From the NCBI RefSeq assembly GCF_900110645.1, contig NZ_FOFB01000002.1:1-64000 (forward strand): a stretch of 64,000 nucleotides of DNA, given 5' to 3'. The position numbers and the translations under genes were made by a program. The notes beneath the pieces are model-generated. The model had not been told where the DNA came from. It saw only the letters and a program-made list of their open reading frames with translations, and made no database searches. The DNA comes from Neolewinella agarilytica. Its GTDB lineage: Bacteria; Bacteroidota; Bacteroidia; Chitinophagales; Saprospiraceae. Shown one piece after another: positions 35,009-44,243 of this stretch (position 1 is the first letter of the stretch; every line of letters starts with the position of its first letter).

Positions 35009-35010
35009 AA

Positions 35011-37260
35011 TTAATAACATTTGGTCATTCCTACGGCATCTCTTTCGGAATCCATTCCAGATTGACAACTAGCCAGCTTGTCTGCATCAATAACATTTTG
35101 TCTGAAATTTGGGTCAGCTGCTTCTTTAGCTCTGAATGCAGGAGTATTGTCTAGTCCAACCCAAGCAAGCCTGTATGCATAGGAAGGCTCGAGATCTGGG
35201 AATAGGGAAACTAAATCAGAAGTTATTGTTTCTACATATTTATCTGCCATTTCTATGTGAGATCCACTTTCATTGTTTGTGCCAGTAGAAAACAAAGGAT
35301 ACCTGTTAGCGAAATCTGCCGTGCTCATATGAATGCGCTGTTGAGCAATGTGAGCGTGTAATAATTCATGTAACAAGGTTGCTGCTAAGCCTACTTGAGT
35401 ACAATTCATTGGTTTGTCCGAATTGAAGGTAATCTTGAACTGACCACCATCTATATCAAGTCCAGGAGGTGTTGTTGGTAAACTAGTATGTGCCCAGGTA
35501 GTACTAGCTAATTGCTCTCCTGAAACTGAAGAAGTGGTTATTTCTAGATTGTCACTCCCGTTGTGATCACGAAACACCCTAAATATGCTACGTGACGCTT
35601 TTGTGATGAACCTTGCACTTTTCCACTTATTGATTACATCACACAAGCAGGGGTCTTCACTGCAATCGACACTGTTCGCTATTCTGTCTGTTTTAGAAGC
35701 GTTTTCTCGAATAAAATTTTTCGATTCTGAGCTAAAACTTTCTTCATCTAAAATTTCAGCTATATCGAGTAAATAAAGTTTAGAAGAAGCGTTGAATCGG
35801 TAACGATCTGAAAATGCCCAAACTGTCGTAGTGACCTGTTCGTTTTCGTTCATATTCTCATGAAGGCCCGCAATAATTTCAATAGACAGGCTAATCCCCT
35901 CAGCTATAATTGGATCAGAAACTGAGCTAACTAACAAAGAAATACTTTCTGGATGAGTCGCTAACCAACTCAAGCTAATTGGAGAAGGTGAGTTATGAAT
36001 TTCAATAGCAGAGACAATTGAAAGAAAGTCGTCAGCAGCCGTTGTAAAGGCTTCTCCAGCATTGACTGAAGTGTATCCAAGGTAAGCAATCAGGTCGGGT
36101 AATGAAACAGTTGAAGGGATGTCTTGTAAATTCTTACTGGCTAAGTAGTTCACCGATTCCACAACATGGTCATTACCATTTGCCAAAACAACAGCATTTA
36201 AAAAAGCGGATAACTCTTCATCCGAAAAGCCATTATAATTATCAGTAAATGGAAAACTGCCATTTCCCGTAAGAGGAACTACCGAATTGAGGTAGTCAAC
36301 TACTTGCGCTCGCACACAATTGCCTGAATTGTGAATGTCACTAAAACATTCTTCAAACGTATTCTCATTAAGAATGTAGTTAATGACGTTGCCGTCATAA
36401 GGAAGATCTTTTAGTAAAATGTCGAGTCTTTCAATGTTGGTTTGGGTAACACTGGATAATAGCCTTCGAGGTATAATGCCCAATATTTTGATAAATTCTC
36501 CACAGTCGTCTGGGCCGCAGTTATTGCTTTTATCATCTGGCCAGAGAAAAACTAATCCACACCACGGTTCAAAAGTAATGACGGTTGTGCAACCGCTCTG
36601 TTCACAACCGTATTCTTCCACATGCCAGCAATCTCCTCCAGAAGGGTGTACGGTGGTGGGGCCAGTTGTTACCCTACCTCCGGGGCCTCCTGCTTCGCCA
36701 CTTCCTCCGCCGCCTCCTCCACTAGGAGTAGTGCCGTAGTCTGGTTTGCCAACTAAAATTTTGAAACAATCTCCAAGGTTGCACTTTTCTTTAAACTGTA
36801 AAAGTGTACTTAGAGGCCTGATCCTAACGGCTCCCGAAAAATTAGAAATATTGTCTTTTCCCGAATTGAAACCGATACTAAACTCCGTATCCATTTCGTA
36901 TTGGTAGACAAAACTTGTACTATTTCCCAAGCTATCTATTCGTACTACGAGATTAGCAAAAACATCTATTGACTTTTCCTCCAATAGAAAACTGTAAACA
37001 ATAGCATTCCCTGAAGTATCATTAACTATGTAGGCAGGAGTTAAAAGTATTGAGTCGAGAAAATTTTCAAATTTTCCATCTTTGGTTCGAGGCGTAGATA
37101 GATTGGTTACAGAATTTATGATTTCTGAGCGCAGTACCAGTACTTCCTCCGAGACCAAATTTCGTTCAACGATTATTGGTTTGTTGCGAATAACTTCTTC
37201 AGGATGAATAGGAGTTTCATCTAATGGTATATAGCCATCTTTTTCGCAAGCAGTGAGCAA
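35011..37260 (-). CDS. Large surface lipoprotein with HExxH metallopeptidase motif; 5' end out of frame with its ATG
   Basis: The open frame starts at TTG 37260, inside the lipoprotein signal (LLTAC, Cys about 5), so the first half of the signal peptide is missing in this frame. The missing part lies upstream: an ATG at 37319 is out of frame by two bases and would be in frame if one 8-bp repeat were lost. The result would be MKNFASSLLRFFAISLI joined to LLTAC. The mature part has a Gly-rich linker (about 180-195), a long helical middle (about 260-540), and HELLHAH (His631, His635) with a downstream acidic helix typical of zinc peptidases. No family is recognised; it could be a toxin-like or surface protease. 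AT-rich island. Confidence 0.72.
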   Translation of the reverse strand: MLTACEKDGYIPLDETPIHPEEVIRNKPIIVERNLVSEEVLVLRSEIINSVTNLSTPRTKDGKFENFLDSILLTPAYIVNDTSGNAIVYSFLLEEKSIDVFANLVVRIDSLGNSTSFVYQYEMDTEFSIGFNSGKDNISNFSGAVRIRPLSTLLQFKEKCNLGDCFKILVGKPDYGTTPSGGGGGGSGEAGGPGGRVTTGPTTVHPSGGDCWHVEEYGCEQSGCTTVITFEPWCGLVFLWPDDKSNNCGPDDCGEFIKILGIIPRRLLSSVTQTNIERLDILLKDLPYDGNVINYILNENTFEECFSDIHNSGNCVRAQVVDYLNSVVPLTGNGSFPFTDNYNGFSDEELSAFLNAVVLANGNDHVVESVNYLASKNLQDIPSTVSLPDLIAYLGYTSVNAGEAFTTAADDFLSIVSAIEIHNSPSPISLSWLATHPESISLLVSSVSDPIIAEGISLSIEIIAGLHENMNENEQVTTTVWAFSDRYRFNASSKLYLLDIAEILDEESFSSESKNFIRENASKTDRIANSVDCSEDPCLCDVINKWKSARFITKASRSIFRVFRDHNGSDNLEITTSSVSGEQLASTTWAHTSLPTTPPGLDIDGGQFKITFNSDKPMNCTQVGLAATLLHELLHAHIAQQRIHMSTADFANRYPLFSTGTNNESGSHIEMADKYVETITSDLVSLFPDLEPSYAYRLAWVGLDNTPAFRAKEAADPNFRQNVIDADKLASCQSGMDSERDAVGMTKCY

Positions 37261-37274
37261 AATTAAACTGATCG

Positions 37275-37310
37275 CGAAGAATCGAAGAAGCGAAGAAGCG
37301 AAGAAGCGAA
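37275..37310 (-). repeat. 8-bp tandem repeat in lipoprotein signal-peptide region (phase-variation site)
   Basis: Three perfect CGAAGAAG copies (37283-37306) with a degenerate copy before (CGAAGAAT) and a 4-base partial after. They lie between the ATG at 37319 and the lipobox codons. Distance arithmetic: 59 bases from ATG to the first in-frame codon at 37260; subtracting 8 gives 51, a multiple of three. Confidence 0.85.
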
Positions 37311-37451
37311 ATTTTTCATAGGGTTTAATTCTTAGTACAATAGTAAATGTAAGAATTTTTCTAACAAAACTTTGAATAAAACGACCTAAACAGATTTTAA
37401 ATCATGCAAATGCTACTCAACCGGCTCCATGTAAACATAGTAAGCTCCCCA

Positions 37452-40400
37452 CTACCGCCCCTTCAACTTCCGCCGCACCGCCTGCTCGATTTTTCGAGCC
37501 AGTTTTTCCATGGAGGTAGCGGTTAACGGCTCTCCCCCGACATCCATAACGAGCGGGATTTTCTTGGTTTTATTCTGAACCAGGTTAGCCGAGAGGGTGA
37601 TGAGTCCTTCTTCATCAACGGTATAACTGCCGACCACATAGTAGGCATCTTCGAGCCTGCCGATGTCAACGTACGTGTAGGCTGCTTTCGGCCCTTTGCG
37701 GGCTTCTTTGCGGAAGAGGCGTTCCATTTCAACCTCCAGGTCCAGTTCATCTTCAAAGGATTCGCGGTCAACTACCCGGCAACGAACGACGGTCGGCTTC
37801 GCCCCCGTGATGGGGATTTTTGTATTGTCGTTAAAGATGCCAATGGGGAAAGTTCCGGCCCGCAGCGGGTAATTCACCTGCGGCTTCTGGATGCCGTTAA
37901 TGCTTCTGGCCAGGTCAACCACCCGCCCCTGAGCGTAATCAAAAAGGCGAGTGATGCCCACCATGGAGATGCCTTCTTCGTCCTTCGTAGTGGCCTGTCC
38001 GTTCATGCCGTTGAGCAGCGCGTAGGTGAGCAGGCCATGACCAAATTTACTGGCTTCGTAGCTCACCATATCACCGGCAGAACCGGTGAGCAGATAGAGG
38101 CCGGTGCGGTCACTCATCTGGGTAAGTGCTCGGATCTGTGAGCCGTTGAGGTCCTTGGAGCCCAGAGAAATATCGTCAATGATCTGCCCGGAATTACAGG
38201 CGTCGAGAATGAGGACCTGCTTGGCAGCGGGGATGCTTTTGAGCAAAGTGGTCAGCTCATCGGAAGCGATGACCGCATTTTTGGTGGCGGTTTCATCGCC
38301 AACGTTACCCGGGCGAACGTCGTAGGTCAGGTAGTGAAACTGATCTTTATCGTTGCTGCGGTAGGTTTTGCCGTGCCCGGAGAAGTAGACGATAACGATG
38401 TCTTGCGGGCGGGCTTTCTCACTCAGGGTTTTGAATTCGCGGACGATGTTTTCCTTGGAGGAAAAATCCCAGCGGATGTTTTCGGCTTCCAGATCGGTTT
38501 TCAGGCTGTCGTTGGTGTTAAGACAAACAACGTCTACTTCTGCGTTTGAGCAGAAGAGTTCACAACCCACCATTTTCAGGGCGCGACCCATCATTTCGGC
38601 GTCAACGTCGGGGAAGGAAAGGTCCATTGATTCGCCGGGCTCATCGGTGTAATCCGAAGTGCCGACGCAGAGGACGTAGAGCTTGGCGTCGAGATAATCT
38701 TCCCGGCTCAGGGTTGGGGTAGGGCTGTTGTCATTCGTCGTGCCCCGGGCTTTTGCCCCTTCGGGGTAGATGTACTCCGTTTCGACGGGAGAGCTGCGCA
38801 GCGAGGCTTCCTTATTGTAGGCCCGCACACTCAGCACATTGTCGTGAAACATAAAGGACTGATAGCGCTTGAGGTCGAGTGAAATGGAGGTGGCCCGGTC
38901 CGGATTGATGTCTTCCTCGAGTTCCTTGTCGTTCAGGAAGAGCGCGACTTTACCAATGTCACCCGTGCGGGCGCGGAGGCGCAGGTGCAGGGAATCGTTA
39001 CCCACCGTCATTTTCTCTACTTTAGGGTACAGGTCCACCTGGTCGAGCCCTTTGATCGAGCGTAGGGGGCGCTTATTGTAGCCGAGTAGCTGTTGTAGCA
39101 GTCCCGGAGAATAGAAGCGTTCCTTCATCTGCTCCAGCTCCACAATTTCTTCCCCGCCTTCCCCGTCGTCCACCACGTAATAGAGCAGACTCATGGCCCG
39201 GGGAGAGGCATCAAAAAGATTGTTGGGCCCAAGGACGACCCACTCCAGATCATTGATCAGGACCAGGGTGACGATGAGCTCTCCGCTGGCGAGGTCCCAG
39301 ATTTTCATCGTCCCGTCGTCGGAGGCAGAAATAAGGCGCTTCGCCCCTTCGGTAAAACTCAGACTATTGACGGATTCGGTATGGCCGCTCAGGATTGAAT
39401 AGAAGGCTCCTTCCTTGTCAAAGAAGAGGATGTCTCCGCCCCGGGTGCCAATGGCGATGGTGGAATTGCCGTAGATGGCGTGGGTCTGAACTCTCAGGTC
39501 CCGACCGCTGGTGATGGGGTCACTGAAATCGACCTCCTTGGTGGAGTGGATTCTCTCTCCCGTCCGATCGTTGATCGTGAATTTAGCCCGCTCCGCCGAG
39601 GGGTTTTTGATCTCGACGATTTCCAGCCGTCGGGTGGCGTTTAGTGCCCGCCCTTCGGGGGTGCCGGGGGGCGGGGCGGTGGCCCGCTCGATGGTGACGA
39701 CGCCCAGGGTGTTAAGGTCCTTCCAGTTCCAGAAGTAACCGGCAAAAGATTCGGTGAAACTACCAACGGCTTTTTTGACCATGAAGATGCCATCATTGGT
39801 CTGCGAACCGTCTACCCGTTCCACGACGGCAGCGTGGGCGCTGAGGCTGTCCCAGGCCGTGCCGGATTCCGGGTGGAGCAGATAGACCGTTCCCCGTAAA
39901 TTAGGGTAGAGCACGAAGTCTCCTTCCGGAGAATAAATAGCACCGGGCAGGGAATCGTTGATGATGACGGCCTTGGCGGGGTAGGGGTCTTTGTAGGTGA
40001 CGTCGAGCTCATTGGTCTCGAGGTTGTAGCGTTGCTCAATGGATTTCCGCCGTCGGCCACCGGTGAAGCTGTGGACGAGCAGGAACTTGCCGGAGGGGTG
40101 AACGTCGCTGATCGTTTTCCGGGTGGGAAGTTCTGCAACGCCGATTTTCTTCCCGTTGAGCAAATTCCAGAGGTGGTATATTCTCGTTTTTCTGTCTTCT
40201 CCTTCCAGGCTCAGGTAGCCGAATTTTCCCGGGCCGATAAACTGTAAAGCGCCCGTGCTGTCGGGGAAATCCTCCAGGGTCACCCGCTCCGCGGGGGCAT
40301 AATCGGGGTAAGCCCATCGCTTGAGGGTAGAGTCGGATAACTGGTAGAGGAAGTCTCCGCCCGGTACAAAGCCCTGAGCGGGGAAGTCAATGTCCAGCGT

Positions 40401-40895
40401 ATCGCCACCCCGGACACAGCCGGGGGTAAGGCGTCCTTTCTCCAGGAAGTACTTCCCGTCTTTGCTTACGTTTCCCTTGTTCAGGCTGAAGTAGCCCATG
40501 CCAATGGTATCGGTTTTACCGCGAACGGTAATGGTACATTCAATGACTTCTCCGCTGTTGAGGTCGATGTATTCTCCGCCTTTACGGTAGGCGACATTGA
40601 CGGCGTCGCCGTAGGAAATACCCTCCACGGTGGCCGGCCGCAGGTACATGCCGTAGGGGCTGGGTACGGAGCGGAGAAGCTTGCGCTTGTTGAGATCCCA
40701 ATGGAAAATGTTTGCGTCTTGTCCGGAGGTGATCAGCATTCCGTCGGGGCTGAGCTGCAGCGAGGTAACGGGCGTCGTATGCCCGAAGGGTACGCCCAGT
40801 CGAGGCGATTGGGCAAAAAGGAGGACCGGTATCGCCAGCAGGCCACAGAACAGGGCTGCACGAAGAATACGGGGGGTGCTTAGGGAATAACTCAT
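37452..40895 (-). CDS. Secreted WD40-repeat caspase-family protein
   Basis: The 1147-residue protein has a signal peptide (about 10-29, ending FAQ). A long WD40-like propeller region (about 35-560) includes clear repeats SLQLSPDGMLITSGQDANIFHWD and SLSFTEGAKRLISASDDGTMKIWD. An Ig-like linker (about 620-710) is followed by a caspase domain (about 740-1010) with His841 in YFSGHG and Cys900 in DACNSG, and a C-terminal beta-rich tail. WD40 repeats usually sense or bind partners and the caspase domain cuts. The signal peptide places it in the periplasm or beyond, so it is not a typical cytosolic suicide effector. It is the last gene of a minus-strand group with the ECF sigma factor and anti-sigma protein. 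Confidence 0.9.
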   Translation of the reverse strand: MSYSLSTPRILRAALFCGLLAIPVLLFAQSPRLGVPFGHTTPVTSLQLSPDGMLITSGQDANIFHWDLNKRKLLRSVPSPYGMYLRPATVEGISYGDAVNVAYRKGGEYIDLNSGEVIECTITVRGKTDTIGMGYFSLNKGNVSKDGKYFLEKGRLTPGCVRGGDTLDIDFPAQGFVPGGDFLYQLSDSTLKRWAYPDYAPAERVTLEDFPDSTGALQFIGPGKFGYLSLEGEDRKTRIYHLWNLLNGKKIGVAELPTRKTISDVHPSGKFLLVHSFTGGRRRKSIEQRYNLETNELDVTYKDPYPAKAVIINDSLPGAIYSPEGDFVLYPNLRGTVYLLHPESGTAWDSLSAHAAVVERVDGSQTNDGIFMVKKAVGSFTESFAGYFWNWKDLNTLGVVTIERATAPPPGTPEGRALNATRRLEIVEIKNPSAERAKFTINDRTGERIHSTKEVDFSDPITSGRDLRVQTHAIYGNSTIAIGTRGGDILFFDKEGAFYSILSGHTESVNSLSFTEGAKRLISASDDGTMKIWDLASGELIVTLVLINDLEWVVLGPNNLFDASPRAMSLLYYVVDDGEGGEEIVELEQMKERFYSPGLLQQLLGYNKRPLRSIKGLDQVDLYPKVEKMTVGNDSLHLRLRARTGDIGKVALFLNDKELEEDINPDRATSISLDLKRYQSFMFHDNVLSVRAYNKEASLRSSPVETEYIYPEGAKARGTTNDNSPTPTLSREDYLDAKLYVLCVGTSDYTDEPGESMDLSFPDVDAEMMGRALKMVGCELFCSNAEVDVVCLNTNDSLKTDLEAENIRWDFSSKENIVREFKTLSEKARPQDIVIVYFSGHGKTYRSNDKDQFHYLTYDVRPGNVGDETATKNAVIASDELTTLLKSIPAAKQVLILDACNSGQIIDDISLGSKDLNGSQIRALTQMSDRTGLYLLTGSAGDMVSYEASKFGHGLLTYALLNGMNGQATTKDEEGISMVGITRLFDYAQGRVVDLARSINGIQKPQVNYPLRAGTFPIGIFNDNTKIPITGAKPTVVRCRVVDRESFEDELDLEVEMERLFRKEARKGPKAAYTYVDIGRLEDAYYVVGSYTVDEEGLITLSANLVQNKTKKIPLVMDVGGEPLTATSMEKLARKIEQAVRRKLKGR

Positions 40896-40985
40896 GATTC
40901 AATCCTTGAAAAAACCTACTCTTTCTTTGGTGCCGGGTGGGGGTAGTGAAAACCTGTACTTTTCGCTGCCCTGCTCGTAAACTTT

Positions 40986-41010
40986 CCCTTGCACCTGCGC
41001 CAGCGCCCGA
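40986..41010 (+). repeat. REP-like motif copy 3
   Basis: CCCTTGCACCTGCGCCAGCG then CCCGAA: same TTGCACCTGCG head, shorter palindrome. It lies in the 130-bp gap between the WD40-caspase start and the anti-sigma gene stop. Confidence 0.55.
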
Positions 41011-41025
41011 AAGCACCTAATGCCT

Positions 41026-41772
41026 TTACTCTTGTGCCTTGACCTTGCCAGCGTAAATCACTTCTTCGCCAGCCTTGTCTCTTACCACAAAGTAGTAAGT
41101 GCTGCTTTGATCCGGGGCCTTTGCCTCGAGTGCTACCGAAAAGGCCTTTTTACCACCAAAGCCCATCGGCGGTCGGCTTTTATCCTCAACGGGGCGCACC
41201 ACCGTCGAATATAGGGGCTTTGCGGGGAAGTCTTCGGGATCGCTACTATAGACCTGAACGACAAAGCTGGAATCTGCCGGCAGGTTGGCGGCGAACAACT
41301 CGCCCTCGATCCGCAGCTGAGTTTCTCCTCCGCTGGCCAGTTGACTGGCCGACAGCTCGAAGTCATACACGGGGTTACTGCCCCGCTCAATAATCGCTTC
41401 CAATTCGGGATTGGCCGACGGTAAGGTGTTGCCACTGCCCAGAATGGCGGGCAGAAAAAAATAGGCCCCCAGGGCGATGGCCGCCAGACCGAGCACCGGC
41501 CATAACCAGCCCCGCCGGGCGGTGAGTTGGCGTACGGCTGCCTCCTGTGGAACCGTCGTTGCCTGGTAGGTTTCTTCCCCGGCCAGTTCTTCCAGCGTTT
41601 CCCGCAGAGCGAGCTCGCCGGGGTCGGCAAAGCTGGCCGCCAGTTGCCGGTGGAGGGCTACCTCCGCCCGCAGCCCGGCATCGGCGCTCAGCGCCGCCTC
41701 GAAAGCCGTTCGTTCATCGGCCGAAAGGGTTCCGCCGAGGTAGCCTTCGATTTTTTCATACTGTTCTTCCAT
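41026..41772 (-). CDS. Anti-sigma-factor-like membrane protein
   Basis: The 248-residue protein has an N-terminal cytoplasmic helical domain (about 1-80, EEQYEKIEGYLGGTLSADERTAFEAAL...) like anti-sigma domains. One transmembrane helix (about 88-108, LWPVLGLAAIALGAYFFLPAI) follows, then a periplasmic beta-rich domain. It lies 7 bases after the ECF sigma gene, the typical order for a sigma/anti-sigma pair. It should hold the sigma factor at the membrane until an envelope signal releases it. No zinc-binding HxxxCxxC motif is seen. Confidence 0.8.
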   Translation of the reverse strand: MEEQYEKIEGYLGGTLSADERTAFEAALSADAGLRAEVALHRQLAASFADPGELALRETLEELAGEETYQATTVPQEAAVRQLTARRGWLWPVLGLAAIALGAYFFLPAILGSGNTLPSANPELEAIIERGSNPVYDFELSASQLASGGETQLRIEGELFAANLPADSSFVVQVYSSDPEDFPAKPLYSTVVRPVEDKSRPPMGFGGKKAFSVALEAKAPDQSSTYYFVVRDKAGEEVIYAGKVKAQE

Positions 41773-41779
41773 GGCGGAT

Positions 41780-42346
41780 TTAGTTTAATCGGAGTTCGGG
41801 AAAGCGGCGGTCCGCTTTAATGAGGGCAACCAGTTTTTCCTTACACTTGAATTTTTTCTTCTTGGCGTAGCCTACGCTACTGAGGTTGAGCTTTTGGGTG
41901 ATGATGTCCATTTTTTCTTTCGCAAAAAACAGCTTCAATAACTGCTGGCAGTCTTTGCCCAGCTTTTTGAAGGCGTCCCAAAAAAGCCGCTGCTCTTCGG
42001 CGGCTTCCAGCTCTTTGGAGATGTCAGTCGTCAGCTGGAACTTATGATCATCAGTCAGCGAAACTTCTGTTCGTGACTTTTTCTGCAGCTGGTTTCCCCA
42101 GAGGTTCCGACAAACACCGTAGAGGAGTGTATAGAACTTGCTGCTCAGGATGAAGTCCGGCGATTTACTTTTTTTGTAGATGACAACCAGTGCGTCCTGA
42201 AAAATATCCTGAGCGTCATCCGCTGAGCCACCATTCAACTGAATGAAGCGGCTGATCCGGGGAAGGAATGCGCGATAGAGTTCGCGCAGCCCCTTTGGAT
42301 CGTTGGTCAGGATGGCCTGGATGTAATCATTTTCAGTGGCAGTCAT
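41780..42346 (-). CDS. ECF RNA polymerase sigma factor
   Basis: The 188-residue protein fits sigma-70 family ECF factors. Region 2 (about 10-90) includes the DDAQDIFQDALVVIYKK core-binding stretch and FYTLLYGVCRNLW. Region 4 (about 125-185) ends in a helix-turn-helix with a lysine-rich recognition segment (SSVGYAKKKKFKCKEKL). Translated with the anti-sigma-like gene downstream. It may drive the surrounding peptidase cluster, but I cannot identify a shared target promoter by eye. GC-rich backbone composition. Confidence 0.9.
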   Translation of the reverse strand: MTATENDYIQAILTNDPKGLRELYRAFLPRISRFIQLNGGSADDAQDIFQDALVVIYKKSKSPDFILSSKFYTLLYGVCRNLWGNQLQKKSRTEVSLTDDHKFQLTTDISKELEAAEEQRLFWDAFKKLGKDCQQLLKLFFAKEKMDIITQKLNLSSVGYAKKKKFKCKEKLVALIKADRRFPELRLN

Positions 42347-42467
42347 GCGAAGCTGTAATTTGGGTAAGACCTTTTCTGTTATGGGGTGAAGATAATGGTT
42401 GCTTCAGGAGCAGGAGTATTGATTTCGCTTAGCAAGAACTACTCCTGGGGGAATTGATGCACCGTGG

Positions 42468-44201
42468 CTAATCAGCCAGCCAGAGTGCATAGCGCCTTAC
42501 TTTTTGTTCGGCATCAAAGATGAGAATGGTTTCATCATAGGCCCAGACTTCACCGTTGACGGCGGAGATGATCTTGTTCGGCTCACCGTATTCCTCCCGG
42601 ATGGCTTCGGCAGTGCTGCCTACACCGAGGTCATCAAAGTTTAATTCATCGTAGCCCGGGTTGGTGATCATGAAGTACACATCCGGCAGGTTGAGTTCGA
42701 AACGAGGCTTGAAGCGGTAGATCTTGGCGTCCGTTAGTCCTGCCTTTTCGTTCCAGACCCGCAACTTGTCGTCGTCGAAAATACGCAGGTCTTTGGATTT
42801 GTTGATGGACTGGGATTTAACCAGAATGTCATCCTGCTCCAGGTCGCTAATGCTCCACTCAGGGCCATCAGAAGAGGAAGAGGGCAGTTCTTCGCCCTTG
42901 GCGATCTTCAGGTTAATGGCCGCGACGTTGCTATTGGCACTGGCTTTTTCCAGCAGGCTGATTCCCTTCGCCTTATCGCCCTGCTTAATGGTGATTAAAG
43001 CCAGCAGCACATCAGCATCGTGGCCGGTGTTGGGGAAGGTCTCCGGAAATTTTTCCGCTCTGTCGCGTGCTTCCACGTCGGCGTAGAAAGTAGCCCGGGT
43101 ATAATCTTCCCGGAGGTAATACACGGTGGCCTGGTTGAGGTAGGCAGGGGCGTAGTCTGCATCCAGGCTGGCGGCGCTTTGGAAGTAATACAGCGCTTCT
43201 TCGAGCAACTTTTCAAAGAAGCCCGGGGGATATGCTTCAATGCCCTTGGTACCGGTGCCGAAGGAGAGATCAAGTTCCAGCGGTAACCGGAAGTCTTTTT
43301 TCCGGTCTCCCAGGCAGCTAAGTGCCTCCATCACCGTCAGGACGCCCAGGTTGTTATAGATCTCCCGGCCCTGATATTCTCTCAGGATGTATTTGTACAA
43401 CACCCGCGCGTCAGCAAATCGTTCCACGGAAATCAGCAGGTTCGCTACTTCGAAAAGATCGATAAAGTTGTCCAGTTTTCGCTGGGTCGCCTGGGCCAGT
43501 TCCTGGCGTTCCTGCAGGGTTCCGTAGCCGAAAATAGTATCCTTGAGGCCGTAGCCCTCGTAAAGCTTACCGTACATTTCGGGAAGCTTATCCACGGAGT
43601 ATCCCGCTGAGTAAGCGAGGAAGCCACCTAGATAATCGGACTCTGTCTCGTTAGAGAGCTTGACCAGCCGACTCCAGGATCGATCAATGGAATTAAGCAA
43701 GTCGTTGGCAAAGGCATTGGCCTCGGCATCATTGCCTAGCCGGGTTCTGACACCGCTGACGGCTTCGCCCGTTTTTTCGTCCTGAAACTCAGAGAGGATG
43801 TTGAAGTCAAAGCCGTGTTTCTCGTAGAAATGGCTGAGTTCGTGGCCTAATACAGCGGCCAGGGCATCTTCGCCCATTTCCATGCAGAGGTCGAAAGCTT
43901 TTTCTTCCAGGCCGATGCTCAGTCCGTCAGCTTCCATAAAAGCCAGAAATTTTTCGCCCGAGGCAATGTAAAAGGCCGGTGGGGTGAAGCGCCGGTCGCC
44001 CTTAGCGGCAATCAGCCGCTTGTAGACCCGGTTGGCAATCTCGAATTTGCTACCCTCCTCCCGCAACTGTTCCTGCTCGATGGCGGTGTTGGAGCCACCA
44101 ATCATGCTGAAGGCGGTCTGAATTTCATTTTGCCCGTTGAGCAATGAAGCCAGGCAAAAAAGCATTCCTGTAAGTAGAGAGGTTACATTTCCGTTCATCA
44201 T
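42468..44201 (-). CDS. Secreted M48-like metallopeptidase with TPR repeats (copy B)
   Basis: The 577-residue product has a signal peptide (to about NGQ). An M48-type zinc site follows: His120-Glu-Leu-Ser-His124 and third ligand Glu185 in ETESD. TPR-like helices (about 235-440) come next. The last 60 residues resemble a BamE/SmpA-like fold (IREEYGEPNKIISAVNGEVWAYDETILIF). M48 periplasmic peptidases with TPRs (BepA, YfgC type) degrade misfolded envelope proteins. It is a paralogue of the gene at 47703 with the same plan. Divergent from the caspase-TPR gene (start 44244) with a 42-bp gap. Confidence 0.88.
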   Translation of the reverse strand: MMNGNVTSLLTGMLFCLASLLNGQNEIQTAFSMIGGSNTAIEQEQLREEGSKFEIANRVYKRLIAAKGDRRFTPPAFYIASGEKFLAFMEADGLSIGLEEKAFDLCMEMGEDALAAVLGHELSHFYEKHGFDFNILSEFQDEKTGEAVSGVRTRLGNDAEANAFANDLLNSIDRSWSRLVKLSNETESDYLGGFLAYSAGYSVDKLPEMYGKLYEGYGLKDTIFGYGTLQERQELAQATQRKLDNFIDLFEVANLLISVERFADARVLYKYILREYQGREIYNNLGVLTVMEALSCLGDRKKDFRLPLELDLSFGTGTKGIEAYPPGFFEKLLEEALYYFQSAASLDADYAPAYLNQATVYYLREDYTRATFYADVEARDRAEKFPETFPNTGHDADVLLALITIKQGDKAKGISLLEKASANSNVAAINLKIAKGEELPSSSSDGPEWSISDLEQDDILVKSQSINKSKDLRIFDDDKLRVWNEKAGLTDAKIYRFKPRFELNLPDVYFMITNPGYDELNFDDLGVGSTAEAIREEYGEPNKIISAVNGEVWAYDETILIFDAEQKVRRYALWLAD

Positions 44202-44207
44202 TGGAGG

Positions 44208-44215
44208 TAGCTTTG
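44208..44215 (+). promoter_or_regulatory. Likely -7 box of the caspase-TPR gene
   Basis: TAGCTTTG, a perfect TAnnTTTG box, ends 28 bases before the ATG at 44244. The -33 box is imperfect. The promoter lies in the 42-bp gap to the divergent M48-like gene. Confidence 0.45.
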
Positions 44216-44243
44216 TATTTTTAGCATAAATTAAATACGGTCA

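Noticed and set aside
37452-40895. WD40-caspase as a cytosolic abortive-infection effector
   Set aside because: A clear signal peptide (ending FAQ) argues for export; a cytosolic suicide role is not supported by the sequence.
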